A DNA stretch of 51,719 bases from Candidatus Thalassarchaeum betae. GTDB taxonomy: Archaea; Thermoplasmatota; Poseidoniia; Poseidoniales; Thalassarchaeaceae. A program made the translations under genes and the position numbers. Under the pieces are notes generated by a model. That model was given only the letters and a program-made list of their open reading frames with translations. It did not search any database and had not been told where the DNA came from. The DNA lies in the NCBI GenBank assembly GCA_003193925.1, contig PSPG01000004.1, positions 1-51,719 of the forward strand, written 5' to 3'. This document shows positions 18,501 to 26,321 of the stretch, piece by piece (the first letter of the stretch is position 1; each line of letters begins with the position of its first letter).

Positions 18501-20849
18501 GGTGGCACACCGGGCAGATGGAAGAAGACAGGGCTTTCGGATCCACTGGATTGCCTTCGTCTGAAACTGCTGGACATGCTGGGTTCAGAGGGTCCGCAGA
18601 CAGCCGTGACGCTCTGCGAGAGACTGCCTTTCCCCCCTGCCCAAGTCGACTCCGTGCTGCAAGAGCTCGAGATGAGGAACCTCGTCTCAATCGGCTTCTT
18701 CAAGCAGACTGACGATGGTGAGTACATCCTCCGGATGGATGAGTACAGAATCACTGGCGGAGAGGTGGATGTAGTCGATTACAGGACCCTGCAGTCGCTT
18801 CTCCTCCAGAAGTCGTTCACGAGGTATGACGAGCCTGCTGAGGCGATGAGGGCCCTTATCCTCATCCAGCGGCGTGATGAGCTGCTGCACAGGGTCCGCA
18901 ACTACAGGTTCAGGGACTGGAAGGACATCAAGCACGACCCGGACGTGTTCAATGGCAGGCTCTTGCACAATCGGGTCGGTTACACGCTCAAGGATCAGAT
19001 ACCCATCTTGCTAGGCCTACGCAACGAGCCATGGCTCGGCTCTCTTGAGGAGGAGCTGCTTGAGAAGATCCCAGAGAGTGGACTCACAAGGGCCGAACTT
19101 TTCTCCGATTACCCCAAAGGGAAGGAGAACGCTCACATCCAGAGAAGCCTCAAGAGCGCTCTCAATAATCTGGAGAGGCAGCTCGTCGTCGCCAAGCAAT
19201 ACATCGAGGTACCCAACAAGAAACGCTCCCTCGCCGTATTCCATAGGATCCACGGCATCATAGAGCCGCTGTCGTTCGACGACGCCCTCGTGGCCCTTAT
19301 CAACAGGATAGGGCCAATCCGTCTCCACACTCTGAGGTTCTTCGTAAGTAAGCCCGTGGAGGACCTAGCTGACGCTCTGAGAAGCTTGGAGGATGCGGGC
19401 AGGATCATCCGCGTCGTTGCATTACAGCCCGATCCCACGGACTATTACTCTTCCAAGGAAGATTCCGAGCAGCTACTTTCCATGATGCCCGAAGACAGGA
19501 AGATGAGGATACTGTCCCAATCCGACCCCTTCTGCAGCCGCTTCATACACGAGGTACGGCTGATACTCAAACAGGGTTGGTATCACCCCGTCTTCAAGGG
19601 TGTTGATCCAATAGGGCGGATCTTGATGTTCGTGGTCAACGACTACCTCGAGATCAAGGACATCAACATCCCCCACTCTTACCTAGACGAGTTCAAGGCT
19701 ACCTTCTCTACGCTCTTGGACAACTACAGGGACAGGCTCGTTGACGTCTCAGTCTTGCATGCCTTCAACGGTGTTCCAGTCCATGATTGCGACGACAGCA
19801 TACAGCAGATTCTATCTGACTTGGGCTTCTCCTCGATGGGCGACGAAGAGAGGTACATCCGAGGTGGGGTGGTCGAGCCCCGCTCGAGGAGGGAGGTCAA
19901 CCGTCTGTTGTTCTACCATCACAAGATGCATCAGGACAGCAGACTGGAGAACGAGATCATGGCACTCCAGGAGATGAGTGAGTTGCGTGATGACTTTGCC
20001 CTGAGGGGCAGGTGTGAGATGTTTCGGGTCAACCTACATTCGATGGCTGCTGCGCATCAGCTGCATCAAGGCACTAATCTGAGGGGGCATCAGGTATGGG
20101 CCAAACTGCAGCATTTCCAGCGGCTTCTCACTATCAGGAACGTCCATCCCGCTGAGGAGGACGTTGACATTCTCCAGTTCTTCAAGGAGCATCACGATCC
20201 GGCTATCTTCATGGAGAGGCACGCCATGAGGCGGGCTGAGTTCCGTAAGTTGATCTCGCCACTCGTTCGTAGCGGCCATCTGGTTCAGGACTACAGAGGT
20301 GGATTCAAGACGGTGGCGCCGATGCAGAGCACTGATCTCTGGCAGGTCAAGAGGGATTACCTTAGGGAGCTTGTGAAGGACTACCCGGTGATCTCTCTCA
20401 GCCAGGTCGAAAGGCTGGCCGGCTCTCCGTTCTCTGCTGAGGAGATCAGCGACGTCATGCACGAGTTCGAGGAGGACGAGACCCTGATCAAGGGCTTCCT
20501 AGTCGACGACCTCCAAGACATCTGCTGGGGTCGCCGGGACCTTCTCGAGGGGCTGAAGGGAATCCGTAAGACTCGTGATCTCGTCGTGCCTCCGTCCGAC
20601 CTCCTGATCCACTACTTCGGAGGCCTCCTCAGGGAGAGATTCGCCTTCGGCTCGGCATACATGGTGTTCCACAATGAGGAAGCGATTGCTGCCTTCAAGG
20701 CCAATATGAGGGGCGGCACTATCGAGGTGACGGACTTCGTAGGCGACTCGGAGCTCGAGAAGGAGGCTCTGAGGGTGATGAAGGAGTTCGCATGGGAGCA
20801 CGACATGCCGCTCACGGGCAAACTGTACGAGAAGCTACGCTCACGCTGA
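15558..20849 (+). CDS. Giant Lhr-type superfamily 2 ATP-dependent helicase
   Basis: At 1763 residues this is the largest gene here and about twice the usual archaeal Lhr length. RecA domain 1 has Q-motif sequence before Walker A CSPTGSGKT (56-63), DEMH (179-182) and the SATM motif near 213. RecA domain 2 has TTLVFVNTRN, VSSTSLELGIDIG and QRLGRASHQVGG (around 376). A winged helix and the Lhr-core region follow to about residue 850. The remaining 900 residues look like several winged-helix modules. The last 120 or so (FLVDDLQDICWGRRDLLE, then VPPSDLLIHYFGGLLRERF) faintly resemble the HTH_42/YcaQ-like end of bacterial long Lhr proteins. A role in DNA repair or recombination is inferred. ATG 15558 is the only good start. 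Confidence 0.88.
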   Translation: MPEIEYIEDRMETQELLDILSPPVRNWFVDKFPDFTEPQKIAIPRILNGEHLLLCSPTGSGKTLTAFLTIIDDLVRRSLDDTLPDTVQCVYISPIKALANDIQKNLIGPLTEIKERFLPSRAKDIKIGLRTGDTPQNEREKMLRRPPHILITTPESLGLILASKRWRPHLKDLKWMIIDEMHSLVPTKRGTLLSLSLALMDTVVSSEVQRIGISATMEPLDDVAEFLVASDPRESDKEPQRISIANVSGSREIDLDIILPTARFSSIPIKEILDHNIDRIKELVEAHTTTLVFVNTRNMTETVVQRLKIAGLEGVEGHHGSMDKTIRLDVESRLKNGLLRAVVSSTSLELGIDIGSVDLVIQVGSPGSISTALQRLGRASHQVGGIPRARFLPTSPHDLLELVAVQTGILRGSMDLLKFPENCLDVLAQFMIGLSIIREWDIDEGYELVTSSWPYRSLPYEDYIEVLDLLDEERRIWVDWEENRFGKRGFAQMIYYTNIGTIAPDNNYLVFTSDGTLVGQLSSSFVSSLRYGDVFLLGGSTYRVSSVRGTRVNVTSATGYRPTIPSWTGEAMSRTHELSQEILELLGHVALRQRLGDDVKPLLTDVLGLSRPVASALSEFFEEHCATTFQVPSRDRILVEQVEAPLPTYIVTTCRGRAFNMALGYLFAGIASADDVIVHELSFDENGFMAKLSHEVEVSRIPEIFRNGKSGDTLQRFLMDSQLFTKRFREVASRSMLNPRRIGGDEVSPKQFQQKAEQIMQKHRKMDDSIIVREVMNEILHTDLDMEQLDDFISRMDSEDVRIVHRKVKMPSPLGMTLFMSSFEDLLSLRTRAFLIKDVDPEILRRLLGARSLATDLDEGKLNDYYQSKVSVPLNANALLKLMDMGGGLEPTLTNPLYSDKLSNIDFDVMQGWVYELAERGLVTKIRNTGHKQIDDKWFSMRMAGVHGTLGCLAVAGAAEMDDLRELYTGGLTFEMGMDFEGGTPGRWKKTGLSDPLDCLRLKLLDMLGSEGPQTAVTLCERLPFPPAQVDSVLQELEMRNLVSIGFFKQTDDGEYILRMDEYRITGGEVDVVDYRTLQSLLLQKSFTRYDEPAEAMRALILIQRRDELLHRVRNYRFRDWKDIKHDPDVFNGRLLHNRVGYTLKDQIPILLGLRNEPWLGSLEEELLEKIPESGLTRAELFSDYPKGKENAHIQRSLKSALNNLERQLVVAKQYIEVPNKKRSLAVFHRIHGIIEPLSFDDALVALINRIGPIRLHTLRFFVSKPVEDLADALRSLEDAGRIIRVVALQPDPTDYYSSKEDSEQLLSMMPEDRKMRILSQSDPFCSRFIHEVRLILKQGWYHPVFKGVDPIGRILMFVVNDYLEIKDINIPHSYLDEFKATFSTLLDNYRDRLVDVSVLHAFNGVPVHDCDDSIQQILSDLGFSSMGDEERYIRGGVVEPRSRREVNRLLFYHHKMHQDSRLENEIMALQEMSELRDDFALRGRCEMFRVNLHSMAAAHQLHQGTNLRGHQVWAKLQHFQRLLTIRNVHPAEEDVDILQFFKEHHDPAIFMERHAMRRAEFRKLISPLVRSGHLVQDYRGGFKTVAPMQSTDLWQVKRDYLRELVKDYPVISLSQVERLAGSPFSAEEISDVMHEFEEDETLIKGFLVDDLQDICWGRRDLLEGLKGIRKTRDLVVPPSDLLIHYFGGLLRERFAFGSAYMVFHNEEAIAAFKANMRGGTIEVTDFVGDSELEKEALRVMKEFAWEHDMPLTGKLYEKLRSR

Positions 20850-21827
20850 CTCGGGCTTGGGCTTGTCCATGCCAAGCCCCTTCATCATTGGCTGCAGCAG
20901 CCGCATGATGTGCCGATGCAGTTCAGGCAGGAGGTCGAACAGTGCGAGTGCCATTAGGAACATGGCGAACAGACTGCCGAATTTAGCAGCGTAACTGTGG
21001 GTGAAGTCGAACATCCCAAGACCCATGAATGACCAACCGACGTAGTTGTCAGTGAGCCAGACTATCCCCGCGTTCCTGAATACGTTCAGGACGTGAATGG
21101 TGGGCAATGCGATGAACAGAGCCCGCATCCTTCTGTTCCACGGGACCGAACTCAGTGCCACGATGGCCCCCACGAAGACAATCATCGATTGCAGGGCCGA
21201 GCAGGCGAGAATGAAACTGACACTGACCACAGCCCCATCAGCATGTTCGAGCGGGACGAAGAAGCCGTTCTCTCCCAACGGCTCGGACATGATCCATCGG
21301 TTCCCATCCCACTCGGAAAGCGGAATCTCGCCAGTCCCGTAGAGGTCCACCATCATCGGGGCCATCTGGTAGCTCCCAAGTCCGGCGAATTCAAGCAGCA
21401 TCTCGGTGTTCCAGGCAGTGGCGTAGACGAATCCCATGTTCAGCATGGGGATGCTGTAGACGAGGTAGTACGGGACCACAGCCCACACCACGCAGCCCCT
21501 GAACCACACCAAGGCCTCAGGAGCCTCGTTCCAGTTGCGTATCTCCCAGACTCCCATGGCGATTCCGATGGGCAGGGCTCCGGCGGTCATCACAACCAAG
21601 ACGGGGTCGGAGATCTCGACGTAATGCGCAGATTGGAGGTAGAGAAATAATCCCATGATAGTCCATCCGAATGCCGATGAGTAAGGCGCATACCATTCGC
21701 TTCTGAGGTGGAAGCCGACCCCGAGCGTAATCGCTCCCAATGCGCATATCATCAGCTGCACACTCACATCAGCGATGCCAAGAGAGTCGGCTATCATCCC
21801 CACGAGCAGCGCCAGAGGCTCTTGCAT
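20841..21827 (-). CDS. Archaeosortase (exosortase/archaeosortase superfamily)
   Basis: The 328-residue protein has about eight membrane helices. It carries the superfamily signature in order: Cys209 in FILACSALQSM, Arg251 in LPTIHVLNVFRNAGIVW, and His277 in FDFTHSYAAKFGS, a Cys-Arg-His set. Known archaeosortases cut PGF-CTERM proteins and help attach a lipid; one such protein is encoded at the left end of this window. A periplasmic-side loop of about 60 residues precedes the Cys helix. I choose ATG 21827 because an AT-rich box at 21851-21860 lies 24 bp upstream; ATG 21845 is the alternative. The 3' end overlaps the lhr gene by nine bases. Confidence 0.85.
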   Translation of the reverse strand: MQEPLALLVGMIADSLGIADVSVQLMICALGAITLGVGFHLRSEWYAPYSSAFGWTIMGLFLYLQSAHYVEISDPVLVVMTAGALPIGIAMGVWEIRNWNEAPEALVWFRGCVVWAVVPYYLVYSIPMLNMGFVYATAWNTEMLLEFAGLGSYQMAPMMVDLYGTGEIPLSEWDGNRWIMSEPLGENGFFVPLEHADGAVVSVSFILACSALQSMIVFVGAIVALSSVPWNRRMRALFIALPTIHVLNVFRNAGIVWLTDNYVGWSFMGLGMFDFTHSYAAKFGSLFAMFLMALALFDLLPELHRHIMRLLQPMMKGLGMDKPKPESA

Positions 21828-21850
21828 TGATGTGTTTCCGCCCATCAACC

Positions 21851-21860
21851 CGTAAATAGG
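21851..21860. promoter_or_regulatory. Probable shared TATA element of archaeosortase and gmhA
   Basis: CGTAAATAGG is the only AT-rich box in this compact divergent junction. On the plus strand it lies 30 bp before ATG 21891 of gmhA. On the minus strand it lies 23 bp before ATG 21827 of the archaeosortase. Both distances fit leaderless transcripts and argue for the inner start codons of both genes. Confidence 0.45.
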
Positions 21861-21890
21861 ATGCCCTCGCCGGCGGGTACGGAGATACCG

Positions 21891-22460
21891 ATGGGTTTCC
21901 AGTTCGACGAGTTCGCAGATTCCTATCTCACGAATCTCCGTCAGGCGCTGGATGAGTTGCCCAAGGAGGCACTGAGGGCGTTCTGGGAGCAAGTAGAGGC
22001 GACCCGCAGTGAAGGTGGCAGCGTCCATTTCATCGGCAATGGAGGAAGCGCCGCCACCCCATCCCACAGTGCTGGGGACTGGTCGAAGGAGCTGTCACTC
22101 AGGACCATCGCCCACACCGACAATGCATCTTCGTTGACCGCTTGGGCGAATGATACCGATTATTCCAACATCTTCGTCGGACAATTGTCGACTTTTGTCA
22201 GGGAAGGAGATCTGGTCGTGGCCTACAGCGGATCGGGCAATTCCGAAAACGTCGTTAATGGAATCCGCTTCGCCCGTGAAACTGGCTGCAGGACAGCGGT
22301 AATCACCGGTGATCTCGATGGGATGGGCGGCGGCAAACTCGCTCAGATGGCCGATGTCGCTGTGGTGGCGCCGACCGGTTCCATGGAGATGATTGAGGAC
22401 ATACAGTTGGTCGTCAACCACATCATCAAGGAGGCCGTGAAGGCTCACAACGGGCTGTGA
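21891..22460 (+). CDS. gmhA: Sedoheptulose-7-phosphate isomerase GmhA-like (SIS domain)
   Basis: The protein of about 189 residues is a single SIS-domain sugar isomerase of the GmhA/DiaA type. The phosphosugar-binding segments are GNGGSAATPSHSAGDW and AYSGSGNSENVV, followed by AVITGDLDGMGGGKL, then PTGSMEMIEDIQLVVNHII, which is the usual family C-terminus. GmhA converts sedoheptulose 7-phosphate to D-glycero-manno-heptose 7-phosphate. The adjacent gmhB supports a heptose route rather than DiaA. I prefer ATG 21891 because of the promoter position; ATG 21861 in frame would add ten residues. The stop overlaps the gmhB start (GTGA). Confidence 0.86.
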   Translation: MGFQFDEFADSYLTNLRQALDELPKEALRAFWEQVEATRSEGGSVHFIGNGGSAATPSHSAGDWSKELSLRTIAHTDNASSLTAWANDTDYSNIFVGQLSTFVREGDLVVAYSGSGNSENVVNGIRFARETGCRTAVITGDLDGMGGGKLAQMADVAVVAPTGSMEMIEDIQLVVNHIIKEAVKAHNGL

Positions 22461-23107
22461 ATACCTTGCTCGCCGCTCACAGAGACGACGTGGAACTGGT
22501 ATCACCTCTCAAACTGCTCGATTTGCCGAATGACGCTGCATGGGACGGTAGGATTGCTTTCCTTGACAGGGACGGTGTCCTCATCATCGGTTCCGAGGAC
22601 TACGTCAATACAGTCGATGACGTGATTCTACTTCCTGATTCGGCTAAGTCGGTAGGCAGTCTCAGGCGCGCAGGATACCGAGTCTGCATTGTCACGAACC
22701 AATCACCTATCGGCAGGCATCACTGGGACCGGAGTAACCTCTCGAGGATTCACCAGCAGATGATCCGCCTCATGCTCGAACAAGACGAGGACGCGCTGCT
22801 TGACCTGATACTGCATAGTCCCTATGCGCCTTGGGAAGGCGCTTGGGCACGCAAACCGCATCCAGGCATGTTAGAGGCAGGTAGGCAGATCTTGGACGCC
22901 GCTTCCAGAGACTCCTCCTTGGAGGGGGTCGAACTCAAGTTCGGGGACGACTGGACTGAACGCCCCGACGAGTCCGGCTCGGTTATGGTCGGTGATCGAG
23001 GGGTGGACATGTCCGCAGCGGCCAGATACGGTGTCAGAGGGTTGCTCTGTGATTCCGATACTGGGCTCGCTGATGTGATCGATTCCATACTGGGGGTCTC
23101 GGCTTGA
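22457..23107 (+). CDS. gmhB: Heptose bisphosphate phosphatase GmhB-like (HAD family)
   Basis: This 216-residue HAD phosphatase has motif I FLDRDGVLI, motif II IVTNQSP, the motif III region ARKPHPGML and motif IV MVGDRGVDMSAA. This set is typical of the GmhB/histidinol-phosphatase subgroup, which removes the C7 phosphate of heptose 1,7-bisphosphate. The Cys/His zinc loop usual in this family is missing: LHSPYAPWEGAWARKPHPG has no Cys. It may therefore be a zinc-free variant. The partner gene gmhA overlaps by four bases. The start is GTG 22457. Confidence 0.83.
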   Translation: MNTLLAAHRDDVELVSPLKLLDLPNDAAWDGRIAFLDRDGVLIIGSEDYVNTVDDVILLPDSAKSVGSLRRAGYRVCIVTNQSPIGRHHWDRSNLSRIHQQMIRLMLEQDEDALLDLILHSPYAPWEGAWARKPHPGMLEAGRQILDAASRDSSLEGVELKFGDDWTERPDESGSVMVGDRGVDMSAAARYGVRGLLCDSDTGLADVIDSILGVSA

Positions 23108-24369
23108 TTGCCGAAGCGAGTGCCCGGATCATCCGAATCGGGTTGGATGACACGGATCACCCGGAGTCAGGTTGCACTACGGCCTCTTTCGACGACCTGC
23201 TTCGTTCCATTGAGAACCAAGTCGTCGGGTTCAGACTGATTGAGAGGCGATTGGTCCGCCTTTGGCCATTCGCAGTTCGCCGGACCAGGGGGAACGGTGC
23301 GTTGTCCGCAATCATCCAGATTCCCGAGAATCAGCACAACTCGTTCAATTCCGTGTGCGATGAGTGGTTCGAGGGACTCCTGAGAGAAACTGCGAGATTC
23401 CCACCTTCCCCGGTTCGTGCCGCGCCTGTGTTGCTGACCTCCGAAGACCAACTGCCTGAAGAGTGGTACTGGGATACGGTGCGCGGACACGTTGAGTTGG
23501 AACCACGCCTTCAGGAGATTCGCTCTCTTTCATGTATAATTCGTTCAGGTGACGAATGCTGGGGTGCTGTCGGTGCCAGTGCTGCCATAGCATGGCAGCC
23601 CATCGAGGATTCCACCTGGGAGTTGATTTCGTGGAGGAATGATTCGATGATAGGTAAGCAGAGAATTGTCTCTTCAGAGGTAGTTAGTCTGATGGAGAGG
23701 GAGCATTCTGAGACTTTCATGAATCGCGACCCCACTGCTGACAGGGGGCTAATCGCACCTAGGACTCCCTGCCCGGTTCTGTACGGGATCAGGGGCGCCA
23801 CCGAGGCTAGCGTTGAGGCCGCACATCTCTGGCTCCAGTCTCGCAGCGACGTAGAGCACTCACCGCGTTGGGCCGCGCACAGGACCAACCAATTGTCCGA
23901 CGATCACGTCAGGGGCGTCTCGTTAGGCACAGTGATTACTCTCCCCCATGAGACCAAGGGAGCTCATTCGCACATCGCAGCGTACTGTGGCGGTCTCAGG
24001 GCTGATTTGGTTGCATTCTCGGAAGCCGGGCCCGTGAACAGACTGCTTCGCAGACTGCTTCCTGGTGACAGGATTGCCTGGGTGGGATTGACTGCACCGG
24101 ACGACTCAGTGCATCTCGAGCGCTTGGCGCTCGTCGATTGCGTACCCAGAGTTGTTGCCAGACCTACCTGTTGCGGCAGGACGATGCGGAGCGCAGGTGC
24201 CGGGCAGACCCTGAGGTGCCAGTTCTGCCGGAGCGAGGCCGAGAGGACATGGGTATCGCGGGGCATCGACTTGAGAGCCCTCGACCTGATAGGCAACTGG
24301 TCCGAGCCATACCCCTCCAACCGCAGGCACCTCGCGAAACCCCTGGAAATGAATGCCCCGAATCTGTGA
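23104..24369 (+). CDS. tiaS: tRNA(Ile2) 2-agmatinylcytidine synthetase TiaS
   Basis: TiaS uses ATP to attach agmatine to C34 of tRNA-Ile (CAU), letting archaea read AUA codons. The 421-residue protein has the start motif IRIGLDDTDHPESGCTT, the middle block PVLYGIRGATEASVEAA, an OB-fold region, and a C-terminal zinc ribbon CCGRTMRSAGAGQTLRCQFC. All are typical of the family, and the length matches. The start TTG 23104 overlaps the gmhB stop (TTGA), placing the DDTD motif 13 residues in; there is no ATG nearby. Why a tRNA modification gene sits in a heptose operon is not explained by function; tight packing is the simplest reading. Confidence 0.92.
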   Translation: MIAEASARIIRIGLDDTDHPESGCTTASFDDLLRSIENQVVGFRLIERRLVRLWPFAVRRTRGNGALSAIIQIPENQHNSFNSVCDEWFEGLLRETARFPPSPVRAAPVLLTSEDQLPEEWYWDTVRGHVELEPRLQEIRSLSCIIRSGDECWGAVGASAAIAWQPIEDSTWELISWRNDSMIGKQRIVSSEVVSLMEREHSETFMNRDPTADRGLIAPRTPCPVLYGIRGATEASVEAAHLWLQSRSDVEHSPRWAAHRTNQLSDDHVRGVSLGTVITLPHETKGAHSHIAAYCGGLRADLVAFSEAGPVNRLLRRLLPGDRIAWVGLTAPDDSVHLERLALVDCVPRVVARPTCCGRTMRSAGAGQTLRCQFCRSEAERTWVSRGIDLRALDLIGNWSEPYPSNRRHLAKPLEMNAPNL

Positions 24370-24408
24370 TGAATAAGGTGAAATGCACAACTCCTGAGGG
24401 TTGCGCAG

Positions 24409-24633
24409 ATGGATACTGAAGTCATGGCCAACATCATTCTGTCATTAACTGCCCTACTGATGATATGGGCCTTGCTGAGGCACAGGCAGAAGACCAGGCT
24501 GTCACAAATCAATGATAGCGATGAACACAGAGGCATGGCCAGGAATCCCGAGGCCCTGATGACCACCGAGGATGGTGCGATGCGGGAGATTGACAAGCTC
24601 TTGAGTCTCCAGAACGCTGACACAGAGGACTGA
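24409..24633 (+). CDS. Small single-pass membrane protein, unknown
   Basis: This 74-residue product has one N-terminal membrane helix (about residues 6-22, IILSLTALLMIWAL) followed by a basic RHRQK stretch and a charged soluble tail. The basic residues after the helix suggest the tail lies in the cytoplasm. The start is ATG 24409, 39 bp after tiaS on the same strand. I know no family for it. Codon use looks like the neighbours, so it is probably a real gene, but the evidence is only composition and context. Confidence 0.5.
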   Translation: MDTEVMANIILSLTALLMIWALLRHRQKTRLSQINDSDEHRGMARNPEALMTTEDGAMREIDKLLSLQNADTED

Positions 24634-24723
24634 TTATCTCGGAAGAACCCGGCTTCATCAGAACCTCCTCAATGGCAGGAATCAATCGAGAATGCTATAC
24701 AATGCCGGTCTATCCCAACATCC

Positions 24724-24933
24724 GTGTCGGAGTCACGAGAGAGGATTCCCCGACGCCCCCTTCCTGACTTTGAGGAGTCAGAGGAGGGTATGAAGAAGGC
24801 GATAGCCGAAGCCGGATTCCTCAACGTCGCGTTGAACGACGTCAATCAGTACGGCCCTCACGCGATGGTGATGCTCCTAGGCATCTTCGCATCCCTGACG
24901 GGGTTGATACTGCTATTGCTGATGCTGCTCTAA
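24724..24933 (+). CDS. Small tail-anchored membrane protein, possibly Sec61beta/SecG-like
   Basis: The 69-residue product has a charged N-terminal half and a C-terminal membrane helix of about 24 residues (AMVMLLGIFASLTG and a Leu-rich end). The layout of basic/acidic N-terminus, an AGF element, then a Pro before a single C-terminal helix resembles archaeal Sec61beta (SecG), but the match is weak. It could equally be a lineage-specific small membrane protein. The start is GTG 24724; no ATG is available before residue 23. Its stop overlaps the purB stop, and an inverted repeat spans both. Confidence 0.45.
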   Translation: MSESRERIPRRPLPDFEESEEGMKKAIAEAGFLNVALNDVNQYGPHAMVMLLGIFASLTGLILLLLMLL

Positions 24934-24942
24934 TGCAGCATC
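24921..24942. terminator. Inverted repeat across the convergent stops of the small membrane gene and purB
   Basis: GATGCTGC (24921-24928) and GCAGCATC (24935-24942) are perfect reverse complements around TCTAAT, which holds the stop codons of both convergent genes. It could form a hairpin in both transcripts and serve as a shared terminator. Both arms are coding sequence. Confidence 0.45.
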
Positions 24943-26279
24943 TCCCGTGCTTTGCTGACTGCCATGTCAACTATGCGCCCACTGTGTCCTAGGTGCCCCT
25001 CCGGTTCGAATAGGCGACTCAACTCAGCCGAGTTGAATGCATCCGAAATCCGCGGAATCTTCGAGCAGACCTCCTCAAGATTGACCCCCCTGGACAGGGC
25101 CTCGGTCGAAGCTCTGCGCAGTATCTCGTGAGCATCTTCCCTGGGTACTCCCTTGTCGACCAGTGCCAGCATGACACACTCTGCCATGATCAAACCTTGC
25201 TGAGCATCTATGTTGGCCCGCATCCTCTGCGAGTCCACGACTAGATTGGACAAGACCCAATCGCTCTTAGCGAGGATGTCGTCGAGCAGTATCATCGAGT
25301 GTGACAGGGTGAACCTCTCCGAGGAGGAATTAGTGAGGTCCCTCTCATGCCAGAGCAGGGCATTCTCGTAGGATGGCACGATCATCGCGCGCACGATCCT
25401 TGCTAGTCCGCAGGCGTTCTCGGAGGTAATCGGGTTCCTCTTATGGGCCATCGTGGATGATCCGACTTGCTTCTCAGCATCGAAGGCCTCTGCAACCTCT
25501 GCGATCTCGCTCCTCTGGAGATTCCTGACTTCTTGGAGCACCTTCTCGACGCTGGTAGCGACATTGGCCATCCAGCCGACCCATTCGATGTAGCGATCTC
25601 GGCCTACGACTTGAGTCGTGGCTACGGGGATTCCCAGTCCCAATTCGGTCATTATGAGGTCCTGCAGTTCGAAGGCATCCTCCCCTTGGGCAGCCCCGGT
25701 TCCGACAGCTCCGAGAAACTTGCCGGTAGTGGCACGTGTAGCCAGTTCATCGAGCCTCTCGAGGTGCCTTGCGAATTCATCGACCCATACAGCGACCTTG
25801 AGCCCAAATGTGATCGGCACGGCTGCTTGTCCATGTGTGCGTCCGAGCATGACGGTGTCACGTTCCCTCTCAGCGATGTCGCACATCGTTGTCATCAGTC
25901 GCTTGAGCATGTCCCTCTGCATAGCGATGCTGTCCTTGATTTGCAGAGCGACTGCGGAGTCGACGATATCGTTGCTGGTAGCCCCGAGATGGATGCACCA
26001 GCCGGCTTTGCCCGCTGCCTCGGCCATGGCCTTCGTGAGCGCCATGATGTCGTGCCGAGTCTCCTGCTCGATCTCGTCAACTCGATCCGCTGTGACAATC
26101 CCCGGATCTGCGATATCGGCTATCTTATCATAGTCTTCAGCACTGACTCGCCCGAGTTGGCAGTGTGCCCAGACGAGGGCCCTTTCGACCTCGAGATGCC
26201 GCGCGTGCCGACCTTCTCTGGACCAGATGTGCTTGGCCTCGTCACGACCGTATCGATAGTCCAGAGGCGATACTGACAC
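24930..26279 (-). CDS. purB: Adenylosuccinate lyase
   Basis: PurB performs two lyase steps of purine synthesis, on SAICAR and on adenylosuccinate. The 449-residue protein has the superfamily blocks in order: HDIMALTKAMAE and LGATSNDIVDSA (first and second conserved regions), GRTHGQAAVPITFG with the catalytic His, and the signature loop GSSTMAHKRNPITSE with the catalytic Ser. Length and order fit archaeal PurB. The start is GTG 26279, which gives MSVSPLDYRYG, the usual N-terminus. It follows dph6 by 42 bp on the same strand. Confidence 0.95.
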   Translation of the reverse strand: MSVSPLDYRYGRDEAKHIWSREGRHARHLEVERALVWAHCQLGRVSAEDYDKIADIADPGIVTADRVDEIEQETRHDIMALTKAMAEAAGKAGWCIHLGATSNDIVDSAVALQIKDSIAMQRDMLKRLMTTMCDIAERERDTVMLGRTHGQAAVPITFGLKVAVWVDEFARHLERLDELATRATTGKFLGAVGTGAAQGEDAFELQDLIMTELGLGIPVATTQVVGRDRYIEWVGWMANVATSVEKVLQEVRNLQRSEIAEVAEAFDAEKQVGSSTMAHKRNPITSENACGLARIVRAMIVPSYENALLWHERDLTNSSSERFTLSHSMILLDDILAKSDWVLSNLVVDSQRMRANIDAQQGLIMAECVMLALVDKGVPREDAHEILRRASTEALSRGVNLEEVCSKIPRISDAFNSAELSRLFEPEGHLGHSGRIVDMAVSKAREMLH

Positions 26280-26321
26280 GGCCTTCCCCGTGAACAGCCG
26301 ACCCCAGCCCCCTGTTTGAGT

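Noticed and set aside
21093..21650. A 185-residue plus-strand frame over the archaeosortase
   Set aside because: Antisense to the Cys-Arg-His region; polar and His-rich composition without any family features.
24138..24419. A 93-residue frame overlapping the tiaS zinc ribbon
   Set aside because: Out of frame with a clearly conserved domain and without its own motif or start signal.
25008..25020. GGTTCGAATAGG, a T-loop-like string
   Set aside because: It lies inside purB and no cloverleaf can be drawn around it.
25467..26276. A 269-residue plus-strand frame over purB
   Set aside because: Antisense to all conserved blocks of adenylosuccinate lyase; a codon-phase artefact.
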